From IMG/VR virus record IMGVR_UViG_3300038463_000730, positions 248,001 through 312,000 of that record: a stretch of DNA of 64,000 nt. The stretch is one strand, 5' to 3'. Positions within the stretch are counted from its first letter, which is position 1, and each line of letters opens with the position of its first letter. A program made the position numbers and the translations under genes. This stretch comes from a virus. Below are positions 32,709 through 41,044 of the stretch, piece after piece. The notes below the pieces were generated by a model, which saw nothing but the letters and a program-made list of their open reading frames with translations, did not search any database and had not been told where the DNA came from.

Positions 32709-34022
32709 ATGAACATCGCTGTAATAGGGACGGATGAAATTGGATTATCTACAGCGATTTTACTCGCTTATATGAACCATTTTGTCGTCGTGGTCGATGA
32801 TAACCAGGGAAAAGTAGACCTTCTGAAGAAAAACTCCCTGCATTTCTACGAGCCGCATCTAAACGAGGCCATAAAGGTCGTGAATTCAGGCCTGTCGTTT
32901 ACTACCAACCTTACGAAAGCCATCGAAACAAGCGATATCGTCTATTACACGTCGAACCTTGGCTACTCCAAAATGGAGCTTTGCCAGATCTTCGCCGGGT
33001 CACTCAAAGATAAGTTTCGTGTCCTGGTGAATAAAACTCAGGACAAGCTCGGCACAACCGCCGAAATGGACGGGATCATCCGTCAGAAAAGCTCAAGTTT
33101 CTCGATTGCGTACGAAGTACCGTTCGCCAATACCGGCACGCTGGTCTCGGACACCTTCTTCCCAGAGAAGATGGCGATCGGTACTCGGGACATCATGGCT
33201 CTCCAGACACTCAAGACAATCTACCAGCCGATGGTCTCCCAAACCGTATTACTTCCAGACTTCATCGAACGCCCGGCTCGTCCGCCTGGGAAAGTCATCT
33301 GGACCGACATTCCTTCTGCCGAACTGGCCTACCATGGTGAACAGGTCTTCAAGGGATTGAAGACAAGCTTCGTCAACGAGATTAACAATCTGGCAGAGAA
33401 GTACGGTGCCAACACGGAGGACATCTTGAGCGTCTTCCGGGCTTCAGGTGTCAACAATCTACAGTTGAAGTACGGACTCGGCTGGAGCCGGAAAGAATAC
33501 GGCGACAACTTCACGTTGCTGACTGAGGCTGCGAGTCAAGCTGGGATCGAGGTCCCGCTTATCAAGAATGCCCTCGTCTCCAACTATGCCCAGCGAGACG
33601 TCCTAATTGACAAGATTTCGCACGCACTGAAGGGGCTGGAGGGGAAGACCATCGGCATCCTTGGGCTCGCCTACAAGCCGATGACGGACTCCATCGTTGA
33701 TTCTCCAGCGATCGACATCGTGCATGTGCTGTTGGAGCACAAGGCACGGGTTCGCGTACATGACCCGGTATGCTCGATAAAGATGTCGATGCGGTATCCA
33801 GAGCTAGCCGTAGAGTACCCGCCGCATGTCTCGGATATCTTCGATGGCACGGATATCGTGATCCTCTGTACCGAGTGGTCAGAGTATCTAACGATGGATT
33901 GGCGTCAGCTAAGCCAATACATGAACAAGGCAATCGTGTTCGACGCACGAAACTGTTTGCCACACAAGAGCTTGGTCGGAATGGGCTTTGAAGTTCTGAC
34001 GTTCAGCGGTGAAGCTGATTAA
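32709..34022 (+). CDS. UDP-glucose/GDP-mannose dehydrogenase homologue, catalytic motifs lost
   Basis: 437 residues covering all three family domains: Rossmann N-terminus, central helical domain and C-terminal domain (LGLAYKPMTDSIVDSPA, CTEWSEY, FDARN). Key residues are changed. The catalytic motif GFGGxCxPKD reads GLGWSRKEYGDN (Cys replaced by Glu263), and the NAD loop GTGYVG reads GTDEIG. Oxidation of UDP-sugars is therefore unlikely; a binding or structural role, or another activity, is possible. First of two rightward genes. Confidence 0.88.
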   Translation: MNIAVIGTDEIGLSTAILLAYMNHFVVVVDDNQGKVDLLKKNSLHFYEPHLNEAIKVVNSGLSFTTNLTKAIETSDIVYYTSNLGYSKMELCQIFAGSLKDKFRVLVNKTQDKLGTTAEMDGIIRQKSSSFSIAYEVPFANTGTLVSDTFFPEKMAIGTRDIMALQTLKTIYQPMVSQTVLLPDFIERPARPPGKVIWTDIPSAELAYHGEQVFKGLKTSFVNEINNLAEKYGANTEDILSVFRASGVNNLQLKYGLGWSRKEYGDNFTLLTEAASQAGIEVPLIKNALVSNYAQRDVLIDKISHALKGLEGKTIGILGLAYKPMTDSIVDSPAIDIVHVLLEHKARVRVHDPVCSIKMSMRYPELAVEYPPHVSDIFDGTDIVILCTEWSEYLTMDWRQLSQYMNKAIVFDARNCLPHKSLVGMGFEVLTFSGEAD

Positions 34023-34036
34023 TCTGGCATCAGGAT

Positions 34037-34465
34037 ATGCCATCAGAGCTTTTGTTCAAGTCCGCCTATTTTCATGCGTTAGCGTCTGAGAAAAACGATT
34101 TCTTCTCTGCTATCTTGAAAATATTCGAAGGTTTCCGCACTCACATGGAGGAAATGATCTCCGAGATGCTAGGAACCGACGAAGGCAAAGTTATTGTTCA
34201 CCATCCCGATATGGTTCAGTTGTTCAAACTTCTCACGGATTTATTCGTTGGATTCGATCCGGAAATGTCTACACTGAAGAAAGCTGTATTCTTTGCAGGC
34301 GAACTCCAGCGGATCATGGAAGTAAACGAAGCGGTGCGAGACAGGTTCGGAACGAAACATGGCGATGTCGAGAACTTCACGGGAGCACTACGAGGTGCGA
34401 TTCGCGGGGTCGTACCGATCCTGACCGAGTATTACGAGAAGAACCTCAAACAGGTTGCCATTTAG
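34037..34465 (+). CDS. hypothetical helical protein
   Basis: 142 residues, mostly helical, no motif recognised. Cotranscribed with the dehydrogenase-like gene 14 bases upstream. It converges with the zinc-ribbon gene, overlapping it by 20 bases at the 3' end. Confidence 0.7.
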   Translation: MPSELLFKSAYFHALASEKNDFFSAILKIFEGFRTHMEEMISEMLGTDEGKVIVHHPDMVQLFKLLTDLFVGFDPEMSTLKKAVFFAGELQRIMEVNEAVRDRFGTKHGDVENFTGALRGAIRGVVPILTEYYEKNLKQVAI

Positions 34466-34646
34466 CCACCTTTACGCTGATAAATACTTCGCGTTTGCAG
34501 GTCGGGCAAGTGTACTTGACACAGTTTCCATCACGATCATCCGGCACGAAAGTTACGTCCGAGCGATCAAGTTGAACTCTTGTTTTGCAATGCATGCAGC
34601 TTGATTTGTAACTCCACGGCTTTTTCGACTTGTTAAGTATCTTCAA
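34446..34646 (-). CDS. small zinc-ribbon protein
   Basis: 66 residues from TTG 34646, favoured by AAGGAG eight bases upstream; a GTG at 34655 is an alternative. CMHC and CPTC pairs separated by about 27 residues form one zinc ribbon. Its start lies within the end of the upstream gene. The function is unknown. Confidence 0.65.
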   Translation of the reverse strand: MKILNKSKKPWSYKSSCMHCKTRVQLDRSDVTFVPDDRDGNCVKYTCPTCKREVFISVKVAKWQPV

Positions 34647-34914
34647 TGGGTTCACTCCTTACAAAATACCCGTACGCTAGTAGCTGGTCGATTACGCGGT
34701 CAATAAATTCTGGATCTCGTGCGAAGGTGACTCGCTGCTTTCGTTTGCCGGGCTTCCCAACCAATTCAATAAGCCCATGGTCGATCCATTTTTGGACGTC
34801 ATTTGCACCAGGCGATCCTCGATAAGAGAGACGGTAGGGTTCCAGCACGCTTCCAGCATCGATTGAGAAAGCGTGGTTTCCGCGTTTAGTAAAAACAAGG
34901 AATCGCGTTTGCAT
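34633..34914 (-). CDS. hypothetical protein, largely overlapped by an HNH gene
   Basis: 93 residues. The sequence looks like a regular small domain (FLVFTKRGNHAFSIDAGSVL ... WIDHGLIELVGKPGKRKQRV). The first 223 bases are also read in another frame by the HNH gene at 34692-35261. No ribosome site is visible before ATG 34914, so it may depend on translation from the HNH frame. No family recognised. Confidence 0.6.
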   Translation of the reverse strand: MQTRFLVFTKRGNHAFSIDAGSVLEPYRLSYRGSPGANDVQKWIDHGLIELVGKPGKRKQRVTFARDPEFIDRVIDQLLAYGYFVRSEPIEDT

Positions 34915-35261
34915 AAATTACTGTTGATATGTTTGATGTAAGCGACGAATTCGTCGTAGGACATTTTGCCCTTCATGTTGTTGCACGGCCAACAACAAGT
35001 GACGACGTTATCAACGGCATGGTTTCGTGAATTGTCTTTGCGATCCAATCCATTGTAAGTAAAAGCGCCATACTTGATTTGATGCGCGCTTATCTTCTTG
35101 CCATTATGTTTCTCAATCTTCCACGTTCGAGAAGGAGGGCAATTACAATAGTGACAGTTCTGCTGCGAAAGCCTTAGGAAGTCATCGAAAGGACATTCTT
35201 TGTACTGCTTTCGGTGTACTTCTTTGGCTGAACTTATTCTTGGCTCATGCTTTCGTGGCAT
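34692..35261 (-). CDS. HNH endonuclease with C-terminus overlapping the next gene
   Basis: 189 residues. CHYC, then a central GLDRKDNSRNHAVDNVVTCC and CNNMKGKMSYDEF core give an HNH-type nuclease. The nuclease homology ends near residue 115; the last 75 residues are out-of-frame translation through the downstream gene and look unlike a domain. This pattern fits a homing gene inserted upstream of a host gene. Stop codons have not closed the frame. Confidence 0.85.
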   Translation of the reverse strand: MPRKHEPRISSAKEVHRKQYKECPFDDFLRLSQQNCHYCNCPPSRTWKIEKHNGKKISAHQIKYGAFTYNGLDRKDNSRNHAVDNVVTCCWPCNNMKGKMSYDEFVAYIKHINSNLCKRDSLFLLNAETTLSQSMLEACWNPTVSLIEDRLVQMTSKNGSTMGLLNWLGSPANESSESPSHEIQNLLTA

Positions 35262-35274
35262 CCGTCTCCAAACG

Positions 35275-35721
35275 TTAATTAAGCTGGTGCTTTTTTAAGG
35301 CTGCTTGCTGATCCTTCACCAACTCGTCAACTGTCTTTGGTTCAGGTTCGGCTTCGGCCTCTTCGTCGATTTCTTCATTATCCTGAATACGCTCGGCCAG
35401 AGCAGCCATCGTGATCGTTAGCTCATCATCAGTGTGATAGAACGAGCTATGCGCCATCTCGGAGGCTAGCTCAAAAATCGTATCGGCGAAAGCTTGGTCG
35501 TTCATTAGGAACTCGATCTTCTGCTCGCGGGACTTCAGGTCTTTTCTCTCCGTGAGTTCCTCCAGCATCGAGTCAAGGCGCTGCTTCAATTCTTGTCCCG
35601 CTTCGTCGTCCGACACTTCAATCCTCAATCCTTTTTCCAATGCATTGTTCGCTACTAAATCAGCGCAGTGTTCAATGGCGGCTTCTTGTTCGTCACGCGA
35701 AAGCTGATAGAAGAGTTTCAT
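35275..35721 (-). CDS. hypothetical acidic helical protein
   Basis: 148 residues, charged helices and an acidic stretch (EEIDEEAEAEPEP) near the C-terminus. GGAGCG lies well placed before ATG 35721. A TATAT box lies 27 bases upstream in the gap to the next gene. No family recognised. Confidence 0.75.
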   Translation of the reverse strand: MKLFYQLSRDEQEAAIEHCADLVANNALEKGLRIEVSDDEAGQELKQRLDSMLEELTERKDLKSREQKIEFLMNDQAFADTIFELASEMAHSSFYHTDDELTITMAALAERIQDNEEIDEEAEAEPEPKTVDELVKDQQAALKKHQLN

Positions 35722-35758
35722 GATCGCTCCGTAAAACAGGGTCTACCAATATAGCGTT

Positions 35759-36355
35759 TTATTCCAGAACCATGTACTTTTTGTACTCTGGATTCATTCC
35801 AAAGAAAATGCCGAGCAACTCTCCTCCGTACGTATCTTTGATCGCTTTGTGGCGTACACAATGTCGGAACAATTTAGATTTGTCGTAGAACGGAATCTCG
35901 CTGAAGAACACCTGTAGAAATCTTGCATCAATTCGATCATTTTGATTCGGTGACAAGTAACGTTCGATGTATATATCCTGTAATCTGTTCGTATCTCCGT
36001 CTAGCCTGTTTTTCACTTTGAGCAATGTGATCAGAAACCACTGTGAATCGTATTTGTTCTCTCGAACAGCTTTCAGAACGATGTCCTGGAAATAGTAATA
36101 CAGCTCGGGTGTCTCGTAGATGCGGAAGATCTCCAACAACGAATAGAACGTTGTGTAAGCCATTCGCATCTGACGAACGCGAAAATATAGACTGCGGATT
36201 ACCTTTTTCCCAACAATGATAAGCTGGCTTTTACGAAGGTCTTTCGCGACCGTGCGTATCTCTTCTATCTTTTCATCACGCTTTTTGTAGGCTCGGTAGA
36301 ATTCTTGCGAAGATACTTCGTCAATCAGCTTCTCTAAAGCTTTCATATCGGCCAT
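35759..36355 (-). CDS. hypothetical helical protein, KY-tail family
   Basis: 198 residues, all-helical with many aromatics. It ends NPEYKKYMVLE, the shared PExxKYxxxx tail. Located directly after the canonical Thg1 gene with a four-base gap. Function unknown; it may belong with virion or host-takeover protein families in this phage. Confidence 0.72.
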   Translation of the reverse strand: MADMKALEKLIDEVSSQEFYRAYKKRDEKIEEIRTVAKDLRKSQLIIVGKKVIRSLYFRVRQMRMAYTTFYSLLEIFRIYETPELYYYFQDIVLKAVRENKYDSQWFLITLLKVKNRLDGDTNRLQDIYIERYLSPNQNDRIDARFLQVFFSEIPFYDKSKLFRHCVRHKAIKDTYGGELLGIFFGMNPEYKKYMVLE

Positions 36356-36359
36356 ATTC

Positions 36360-37154
36360 TTATGCCGGATCTTTAGCCTTTTCTAGTTTTTGCGGCTGGG
36401 CTTCGATCGTGGTGATGAGGTTCAAAATAAACGTACCATAGTCATCTCCCGTGACCAACGGATCAACAGGGCTGACACGACGACGATCAGTCATTACTTT
36501 TTCGTTCTTCTTCGGATCAAATCCCTCTTTGACATAATGCTCCCAGACAAAACCGACCCCGTAACGAAACTTGCTCGGAACTGAGAAGTAGTCGAGTTTC
36601 ATGTCGAACATCCTGTTCAACTTCTGCTTGAAGTTGCAGTGCTCCAACTCCGACGAGGCTTTTCCTTCGGTTAGCCCGCTCTTCACCAAATTCCAATGCG
36701 CATACGTGTTCAGTCCATTTCGGTTTGCATCTTCTTGTCTCCAGCGGAAGTAATCCACTAAAGATGCATGCGAAGGGATGACAACGATCCGCCCGTCGAA
36801 CTGCGCCTTGATACCTGACTTCGAAACGAACGTCGAAGTCGCACCAGAAGCCATGAGCGAGATGATTTTCTCAACGCGCCGTTCGTACATGTTCCAAGAC
36901 GGTCGAAACAACAAAGAGATCTCGTCGCTCTCTGTGTAACCGTAATCCGCCTGAAAATCCATGACGAGACTTGATGTTACACCGGTCATCAGCGTAGTCA
37001 TTTTCTCATCGAACGGTTTTTCGAAGTACTTCTTTGTTAGCTTACTGAACCCGCGGCCATCCAAACGAACGACAAACCAACTATCCTGCAATACAGTCTG
37101 AGTGTGGTAAAACTCAAACTTCCGCATCTTATCTTCAAGCTCGTTGAATTTCAT
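36360..37154 (-). CDS. Thg1-like 3'-5' polymerase (tRNA 5'-end repair)
   Basis: 264 residues. Thg1 features: VVRLDGRGFSKLT with Asp32, GYTESDEISLLF with Asp77, and FRWRQEDANRNGLNTYAHW, the conserved block after the palm. Metal ligands are intact, so nucleotide addition at tRNA 5' ends or 5'-end repair is expected. The start overlaps the upstream membrane gene (ATGA). It lies 200 bases from the macro-domain gene and 1.6 kb from the first RNA ligase. Confidence 0.93.
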   Translation of the reverse strand: MKFNELEDKMRKFEFYHTQTVLQDSWFVVRLDGRGFSKLTKKYFEKPFDEKMTTLMTGVTSSLVMDFQADYGYTESDEISLLFRPSWNMYERRVEKIISLMASGATSTFVSKSGIKAQFDGRIVVIPSHASLVDYFRWRQEDANRNGLNTYAHWNLVKSGLTEGKASSELEHCNFKQKLNRMFDMKLDYFSVPSKFRYGVGFVWEHYVKEGFDPKKNEKVMTDRRRVSPVDPLVTGDDYGTFILNLITTIEAQPQKLEKAKDPA

Positions 37155-37348
37155 TTTTTCTTACCAGACTGCCAATGCAATTTGCCTTTTTCAATGTACG
37201 TCCAGACCAACTGATCAAGCGGATCTTCTTTTCTAGGACTCCGCAGGATATCTTCCACAATGGCAAAAATTACAATACCAACAACGATTACTAACTCGAT
37301 AAGTAGCAACGTAAAGAAGCCCTGCCAAAATGGAGATTGCGGCCACAT
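37151..37348 (-). CDS. small single-pass membrane protein
   Basis: 65 residues with one strong N-terminal transmembrane helix (residues 10-32, FFTLLLIELVIVVGIVIFAI) and a basic, charged C-terminus. ATG overlaps the macro-domain stop (TAATG). Function unknown. Confidence 0.7.
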   Translation of the reverse strand: MWPQSPFWQGFFTLLLIELVIVVGIVIFAIVEDILRSPRKEDPLDQLVWTYIEKGKLHWQSGKKK

Positions 37349-37842
37349 TAGTTTTTTGCTGTACTGACGATGTAGAATCGGTCATCGAGAATCTTCGACA
37401 GAACCGGGCGAACGTCTTTCTCCCAGGACAAACCACCGTTCTGACAACCTGGCTGACTCATGGCGATCATTTCGAGCTTTAGTTCATTCGCATAACGAAC
37501 CATGTACTGACTAGACTGCTTGATTAGATCGAGGTCCGATTTGTCACGCCAATCGTGTTTGGTAGGAAAGCTGAATATGCGACACATGAACCCGGACTCG
37601 ACAATGACGTTTGTCTGAAACTCTCCAGCCTTGTTCACATAGCCAAGCTGGTACGGGATGTTTCCGTAAGGCAGCAGACTACCGAGGATACGCGGAGTCT
37701 CGGGCCAGAGCTTCTTGCATTGAAGCGCTACACCTTTCCCCATCACCGCCATCCCGTCGTCTCGAACGATTCCGTTGGTCGTGATGCATAAAGCGTCGAA
37801 CTCTTTCATCAACGCAAACAGTTCTTCTTTAATCTCTTTCAA
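37348..37842 (-). CDS. macro-domain protein (ADP-ribose-related)
   Basis: 164 residues from TTG 37842, chosen for GGAG at good spacing; longer or shorter starts are possible. The macro-domain pattern is ITTNGIVR and MGKGVALQCKKLWP, then LPYG and MSQPGCQNGGLSW. Such domains bind or hydrolyse ADP-ribose derivatives, including ADP-ribose 1''-phosphate formed in some RNA-repair pathways. Its position next to Thg1 and RNA ligases suggests RNA-end processing or reversal of ADP-ribosylation. Confidence 0.82.
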   Translation of the reverse strand: MKEIKEELFALMKEFDALCITTNGIVRDDGMAVMGKGVALQCKKLWPETPRILGSLLPYGNIPYQLGYVNKAGEFQTNVIVESGFMCRIFSFPTKHDWRDKSDLDLIKQSSQYMVRYANELKLEMIAMSQPGCQNGGLSWEKDVRPVLSKILDDRFYIVSTAKN

Positions 37843-37974
37843 AGTAGCGACTCCATTTGTCAGCTGACCAGTTGTGAAACGAATCAGCAAGTTTCGAATC
37901 GAAAGTAATGAACAGTAACGGGTGGGCGATACAGTTGTGGACAAACGACCAGTAATAGTATTTGAGAGTGAACT

Positions 37975-38331
37975 TCATCTCATTATATTGTATCGCCCGC
38001 AAAGAAAGTTTCTCTTAAGTTCCATAACTAAATCAGGATGAGCGTTGTATTCTCCGGTCGTCTCATTGATGTAACTAATAATCAGCGATTGAGGACCATA
38101 GTAAGAATCGAAAGATACTGGATAATTGAAAACCAATCTTATTGCGTAGTCTCGATCGGGACTCTCCCCACGTTGCCATGTGATCTCGAATTTTCGAGTA
38201 CAACCACGTCTCTGACACATTAAGAAACCAGGCTGGATAGGCCTCTTGAAACAAACGAGATGGCCCAGGTGTTCAAGTATTCGAACCCGTTCATATTCCT
38301 GCATTATGATATGTTCGGATTCGTTATTCAT
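37975..38331 (-). CDS. hypothetical protein with Cys pair
   Basis: 118 residues. CQRRGC and a later Cys suggest a small zinc site. The start is ATG 38331 or 38304 and overlaps the divergent HNH start by about 20 bases. No family recognised. The 132 bases to the macro-domain gene start (37843-37974) may be its extended N-terminus or untranslated. Confidence 0.65.
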   Translation of the reverse strand: MNNESEHIIMQEYERVRILEHLGHLVCFKRPIQPGFLMCQRRGCTRKFEITWQRGESPDRDYAIRLVFNYPVSFDSYYGPQSLIISYINETTGEYNAHPDLVMELKRNFLCGRYNIMR

Positions 38332-38778
38332 TTGGCTGTAGAGTTGTTTCGATATGTTTTTCTTGAGTTAGCGAAACATTACTGTTACAACCTTGTTCGC
38401 CATTATTTTCGTGATACGAATCTGCCTAAATTCGGAGCCCGGCGAGGAGCGCCTGAACCAAAACGTTCTGGTCATTGGCCTACCGTCGAGAAGCATTATC
38501 GAGCCCAGCACCCGACATGCGAGATATGTGGGTCCGGCACAAGGCTAAACGTCCATCATTGTCGTCCATTCCATTTGGCGCCAGAATTAGAACTCGACCC
38601 GGACAATTTGATTACCCTTTGCATGAGCCGCAAAGAATGCCATTTGCTCATCGGCCACGGTGACAATTTCAAAGCCTACAATCCCAAAATAAAAGAGGAT
38701 GCTGTCTACTTGAGACAGCATCCTCAGGAATTCGAGTCGGTCGCGGCTCGGGCAAAAGAAACTCGCCTAATGGCTTAA
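38311..38778 (+). CDS. HNH endonuclease (only plus-strand homing gene)
   Basis: 155 residues. HNH core: CEICGSG, LNVHHCRPFHLAP, DNLITLCMSRKECHLLIGH, a family known from phages and other mobile elements. An N-terminal hydrophobic 25-residue segment is unusual. Start at ATG 38311 is chosen over 38260 because the shorter form still holds the core. Bases 38695-38725 inside it form a strong terminator on the other strand. Confidence 0.82.
   Translation: MFGFVIHLAVELFRYVFLELAKHYCYNLVRHYFRDTNLPKFGARRGAPEPKRSGHWPTVEKHYRAQHPTCEICGSGTRLNVHHCRPFHLAPELELDPDNLITLCMSRKECHLLIGHGDNFKAYNPKIKEDAVYLRQHPQEFESVAARAKETRLMA
38695..38725 (-). terminator. intrinsic terminator inside the plus-strand HNH gene
   Basis: A perfect 13-base-pair hairpin GAGGATGCTGTCT/AGACAGCATCCTC with a five-base loop. 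Read on the minus strand it is followed by TTTTATTTT, so it terminates the leftward RNA-ligase transcript 62 bases past that gene's stop, while lying in the coding frame of a convergent gene. Confidence 0.8.
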
Positions 38779-38786
38779 TCCCAGAC

Positions 38787-39437
38787 TTACGCTAATCCAT
38801 TCCGCACGATCGTTTTCTTGGTCCAATGATCATCCGTTTGAACGTGGCCCTTTCGGACCCACTTCTGAACGAACTTCGGGAAGTCCTGATCCGTAAAGGA
38901 ATGAACGGCCCGGACCACGACACCCTCCCGCTTCCCTCCACACCGTGAAGGCTCGGCGGCAAGCTCCTCGGTCAATTTACGAAGCTCCTTCTCGGTCTCT
39001 ACCTTGCCCCGGAACAGGACCGGCACAGTGACGAGTCCGATCAGCTTGAGCCCCGAGACAACCTGATCCCAGTTATGCCAGCTCTTCGTCAGGACATCAC
39101 GAACACCAAACCCTAGAAAGTAGGCCGGGAGCGAGGTGTAGTGGATTGAATGTTCGGCGTACGCCCACTCTCCGAAGAACTCTTGGTTGTGTCCCATGAC
39201 GAATTTGTATTGAGCATGCAACGCCTTCAGAGCGTCGAAGCTTTCATGCTTCGGAGCATGCGCATGAGTTCGCGCAAAGCATGCCTTGTTGGTCATGCAT
39301 ACGTTCGACCCATCGATCTTCTCCGTGATCACGATGTCTCGTTCCAGCAACGGAATGACCGACTTCGAGACTTTGTCATCGGAAGACCCACCCGGTGACC
39401 AAGGTAGATGAAACGTACGGGGATATTTGTCCGACAT
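38787..39437 (-). CDS. RNA ligase, small type
   Basis: 216 residues. Nucleotidyltransferase motifs: I EKIDGSN with adenylated Lys40, III-type FGEWAY, IV EGVVVR, V KWVRKGH. Seals 3'-OH and 5'-phosphate RNA ends. A short ligase without a C-terminal domain. It has a weak TAGG site and a TATAG element upstream of the ATG. The transcript ends at the terminator inside the HNH gene. Confidence 0.93.
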   Translation of the reverse strand: MSDKYPRTFHLPWSPGGSSDDKVSKSVIPLLERDIVITEKIDGSNVCMTNKACFARTHAHAPKHESFDALKALHAQYKFVMGHNQEFFGEWAYAEHSIHYTSLPAYFLGFGVRDVLTKSWHNWDQVVSGLKLIGLVTVPVLFRGKVETEKELRKLTEELAAEPSRCGGKREGVVVRAVHSFTDQDFPKFVQKWVRKGHVQTDDHWTKKTIVRNGLA

Positions 39438-39469
39438 GATAACCTACTATAACACACCAGGTTCGGATG

Positions 39470-39802
39470 TCAATGGCGACGCCACCGTACATTCGGGATA
39501 TACAGCTCGCCTGCAACAGTCTCATTCATAATTGTCGCGACCAATTCGAACAGATCCCAATTACCATCGGTCTGCTGACATCCACGACTCATCCGATTGT
39601 AGTAGTATTGCTGATTCATCCGTTGCTCATGATTCAGAGGCAACGTTTTGAGTTCGGTAGCAAACCACTCCATGATGCAAATCATATCACGAGTTCGACT
39701 GTCACACTTCCAGTTTTCCGGTCTATTCGCACTATACTTCTCAAACAACTTCTCTCGATCGGCCTCTATGTTAGACCAAATCATTTCTGCATTATACTTC
39801 AC
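39470..39802 (-). CDS. hypothetical protein
   Basis: 110 residues, charged, helical. GTG start preceded by AGAGG at good spacing. Lies between the two small RNA ligase genes, so it may work with them, but no family is recognised. Confidence 0.72.
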   Translation of the reverse strand: MKYNAEMIWSNIEADREKLFEKYSANRPENWKCDSRTRDMICIMEWFATELKTLPLNHEQRMNQQYYYNRMSRGCQQTDGNWDLFELVATIMNETVAGELYIPNVRWRRH

Positions 39803-39830
39803 TTAATTTCCTCTGGGACGGGCGGAGCCT

Positions 39831-40475
39831 CTATTCCCAATGATCTTTCCAGTTTTCTTTGAATTTGAATTGTAACGAGCGCATATACTGATCTGTCTTT
39901 ACTTTTGCCATATGAAGCGTGGCGAAATTTCCTACAGTGTGCATGCCTTTTAAAACGGCGCCTTCGCCTTTTGTGTATTTGCCTCTTCGAATATCTTCGA
40001 CAAGTTGACCGGAGTATTTCCCTTCATACAACAGCTTGGCTTGTGGTAAATAGTAGAATCGCTCACGAATGAACTTCGGATCAATCATGACCCCTTCGAC
40101 CTGTAAATCGATAACTTTCAGTTCATGTTTCTCGTTTGGTTTATGTTCTCCAGCAAAGGAAGAAGGCCCGAAATACTCGGTGAAAACTATTGCCTCTTTC
40201 CATGAGAATACGTTCCAGACTTCACGTTTTATATCGCTTGATACTTTGGACCACGCATGTTCCAGATCTTCCAATCCAGGATGCGCTTTATTGAAAGCCA
40301 ACCAGCCTTCTTTGTTAGCATCGAACCGATCTCGGCGTGTACCGAACTGAACTGAGTTATTCGTTTTGAGAACCCAATGAATATTGGTTCCATCGTACTT
40401 CTCAAAAGCCATGCATTGTTTCGGAAGAAATCCGGTCGTATCGGGTATCTTAGGATAAGCTAACGCAATTTTCAT
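39831..40475 (-). CDS. RNA ligase, small type (second copy)
   Basis: 214 residues. Motif I EKYDGTN with Lys26, FTEYFGPSSF as motif III-type, EGAVLKG as motif IV, and MAKVKTDQYM as motif V. Belongs to the RNA/DNA ligase superfamily, different from its neighbour at 38787, so the two may act on different ends. It sits directly before the gap to the HNH gene and shares the RNA-repair region. Confidence 0.93.
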   Translation of the reverse strand: MKIALAYPKIPDTTGFLPKQCMAFEKYDGTNIHWVLKTNNSVQFGTRRDRFDANKEGWLAFNKAHPGLEDLEHAWSKVSSDIKREVWNVFSWKEAIVFTEYFGPSSFAGEHKPNEKHELKVIDLQVEGVMIDPKFIRERFYYLPQAKLLYEGKYSGQLVEDIRRGKYTKGEGAVLKGMHTVGNFATLHMAKVKTDQYMRSLQFKFKENWKDHWE

Positions 40476-40477
40476 TG

Positions 40478-41029
40478 CTACGATGTGATTATCGCGTTGG
40501 GCCGGTCGTCATCGTAAAGACGAAGAATCTCTTTGGCGTAAGCGACTAAATCTTCCGGCCTTTTACCGCACGGTTGAGCCGTTATCCATAACTCTAGGTT
40601 TTCAACCCTGTTGTCTAACCGATTACCGTTTTTATGATGGACATTTTCGGTTCGCAAAAGTTTCCTGCCTAAATGTTTTTCCATCACCAATCTGTGTACA
40701 AAAGTGTTACGGCCATTGGATTTCATTAACCTATAACCGCCAGCGTTTATCCAACCTGTTCCGTTTTCTGCTGTCAGCCTAACGTTTGGGTTGCCATGGA
40801 TTTTCACACGTCGGTCATGCTTGGAACAATATCCTAGACGTGTATTGGGACGATTGCAATTAGCCACCTTGCAAAGTAGGACTTTCCCAGGTCCTTTTAT
40901 CGGTTCAATTGAGCCCACTTCACCGTGTGTTTGTAAACGTTTGTAATGCATTCTACAAACGCCTTTAGCCAAATATGGTTTGGTGCAACCAGGAACAGTG
41001 CATATCTCCGGGCAAATCTTCTTACTCAT
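40478..41029 (-). CDS. HNH endonuclease, zinc-knuckle type
   Basis: 183 residues. Four Cys/His knuckles (CTVPGC, CRMHYKRL; CKVANC, CSKHDRR) precede the HNH core HRLVMEKHLGRKLL, HHKNGNRLDNRVENLELW. Close relative of the HNH gene at 26087 in the glycan operon. It has its own GTTATAT-N8-ATG element, suggesting autonomous expression. Confidence 0.9.
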   Translation of the reverse strand: MSKKICPEICTVPGCTKPYLAKGVCRMHYKRLQTHGEVGSIEPIKGPGKVLLCKVANCNRPNTRLGYCSKHDRRVKIHGNPNVRLTAENGTGWINAGGYRLMKSNGRNTFVHRLVMEKHLGRKLLRTENVHHKNGNRLDNRVENLELWITAQPCGKRPEDLVAYAKEILRLYDDDRPNAIITS

Positions 41030-41037
41030 GCCGTAGC

Positions 41038-41044
41038 ATATAAC
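41038..41044 (-). promoter_or_regulatory. GTTATAT element, eight bases before ATG 41029
   Basis: One-base variant of the element with the same eight-base spacing to the ATG of the HNH gene. No Shine-Dalgarno. It lies immediately after the stop codon region of the preceding gene. Confidence 0.5.
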
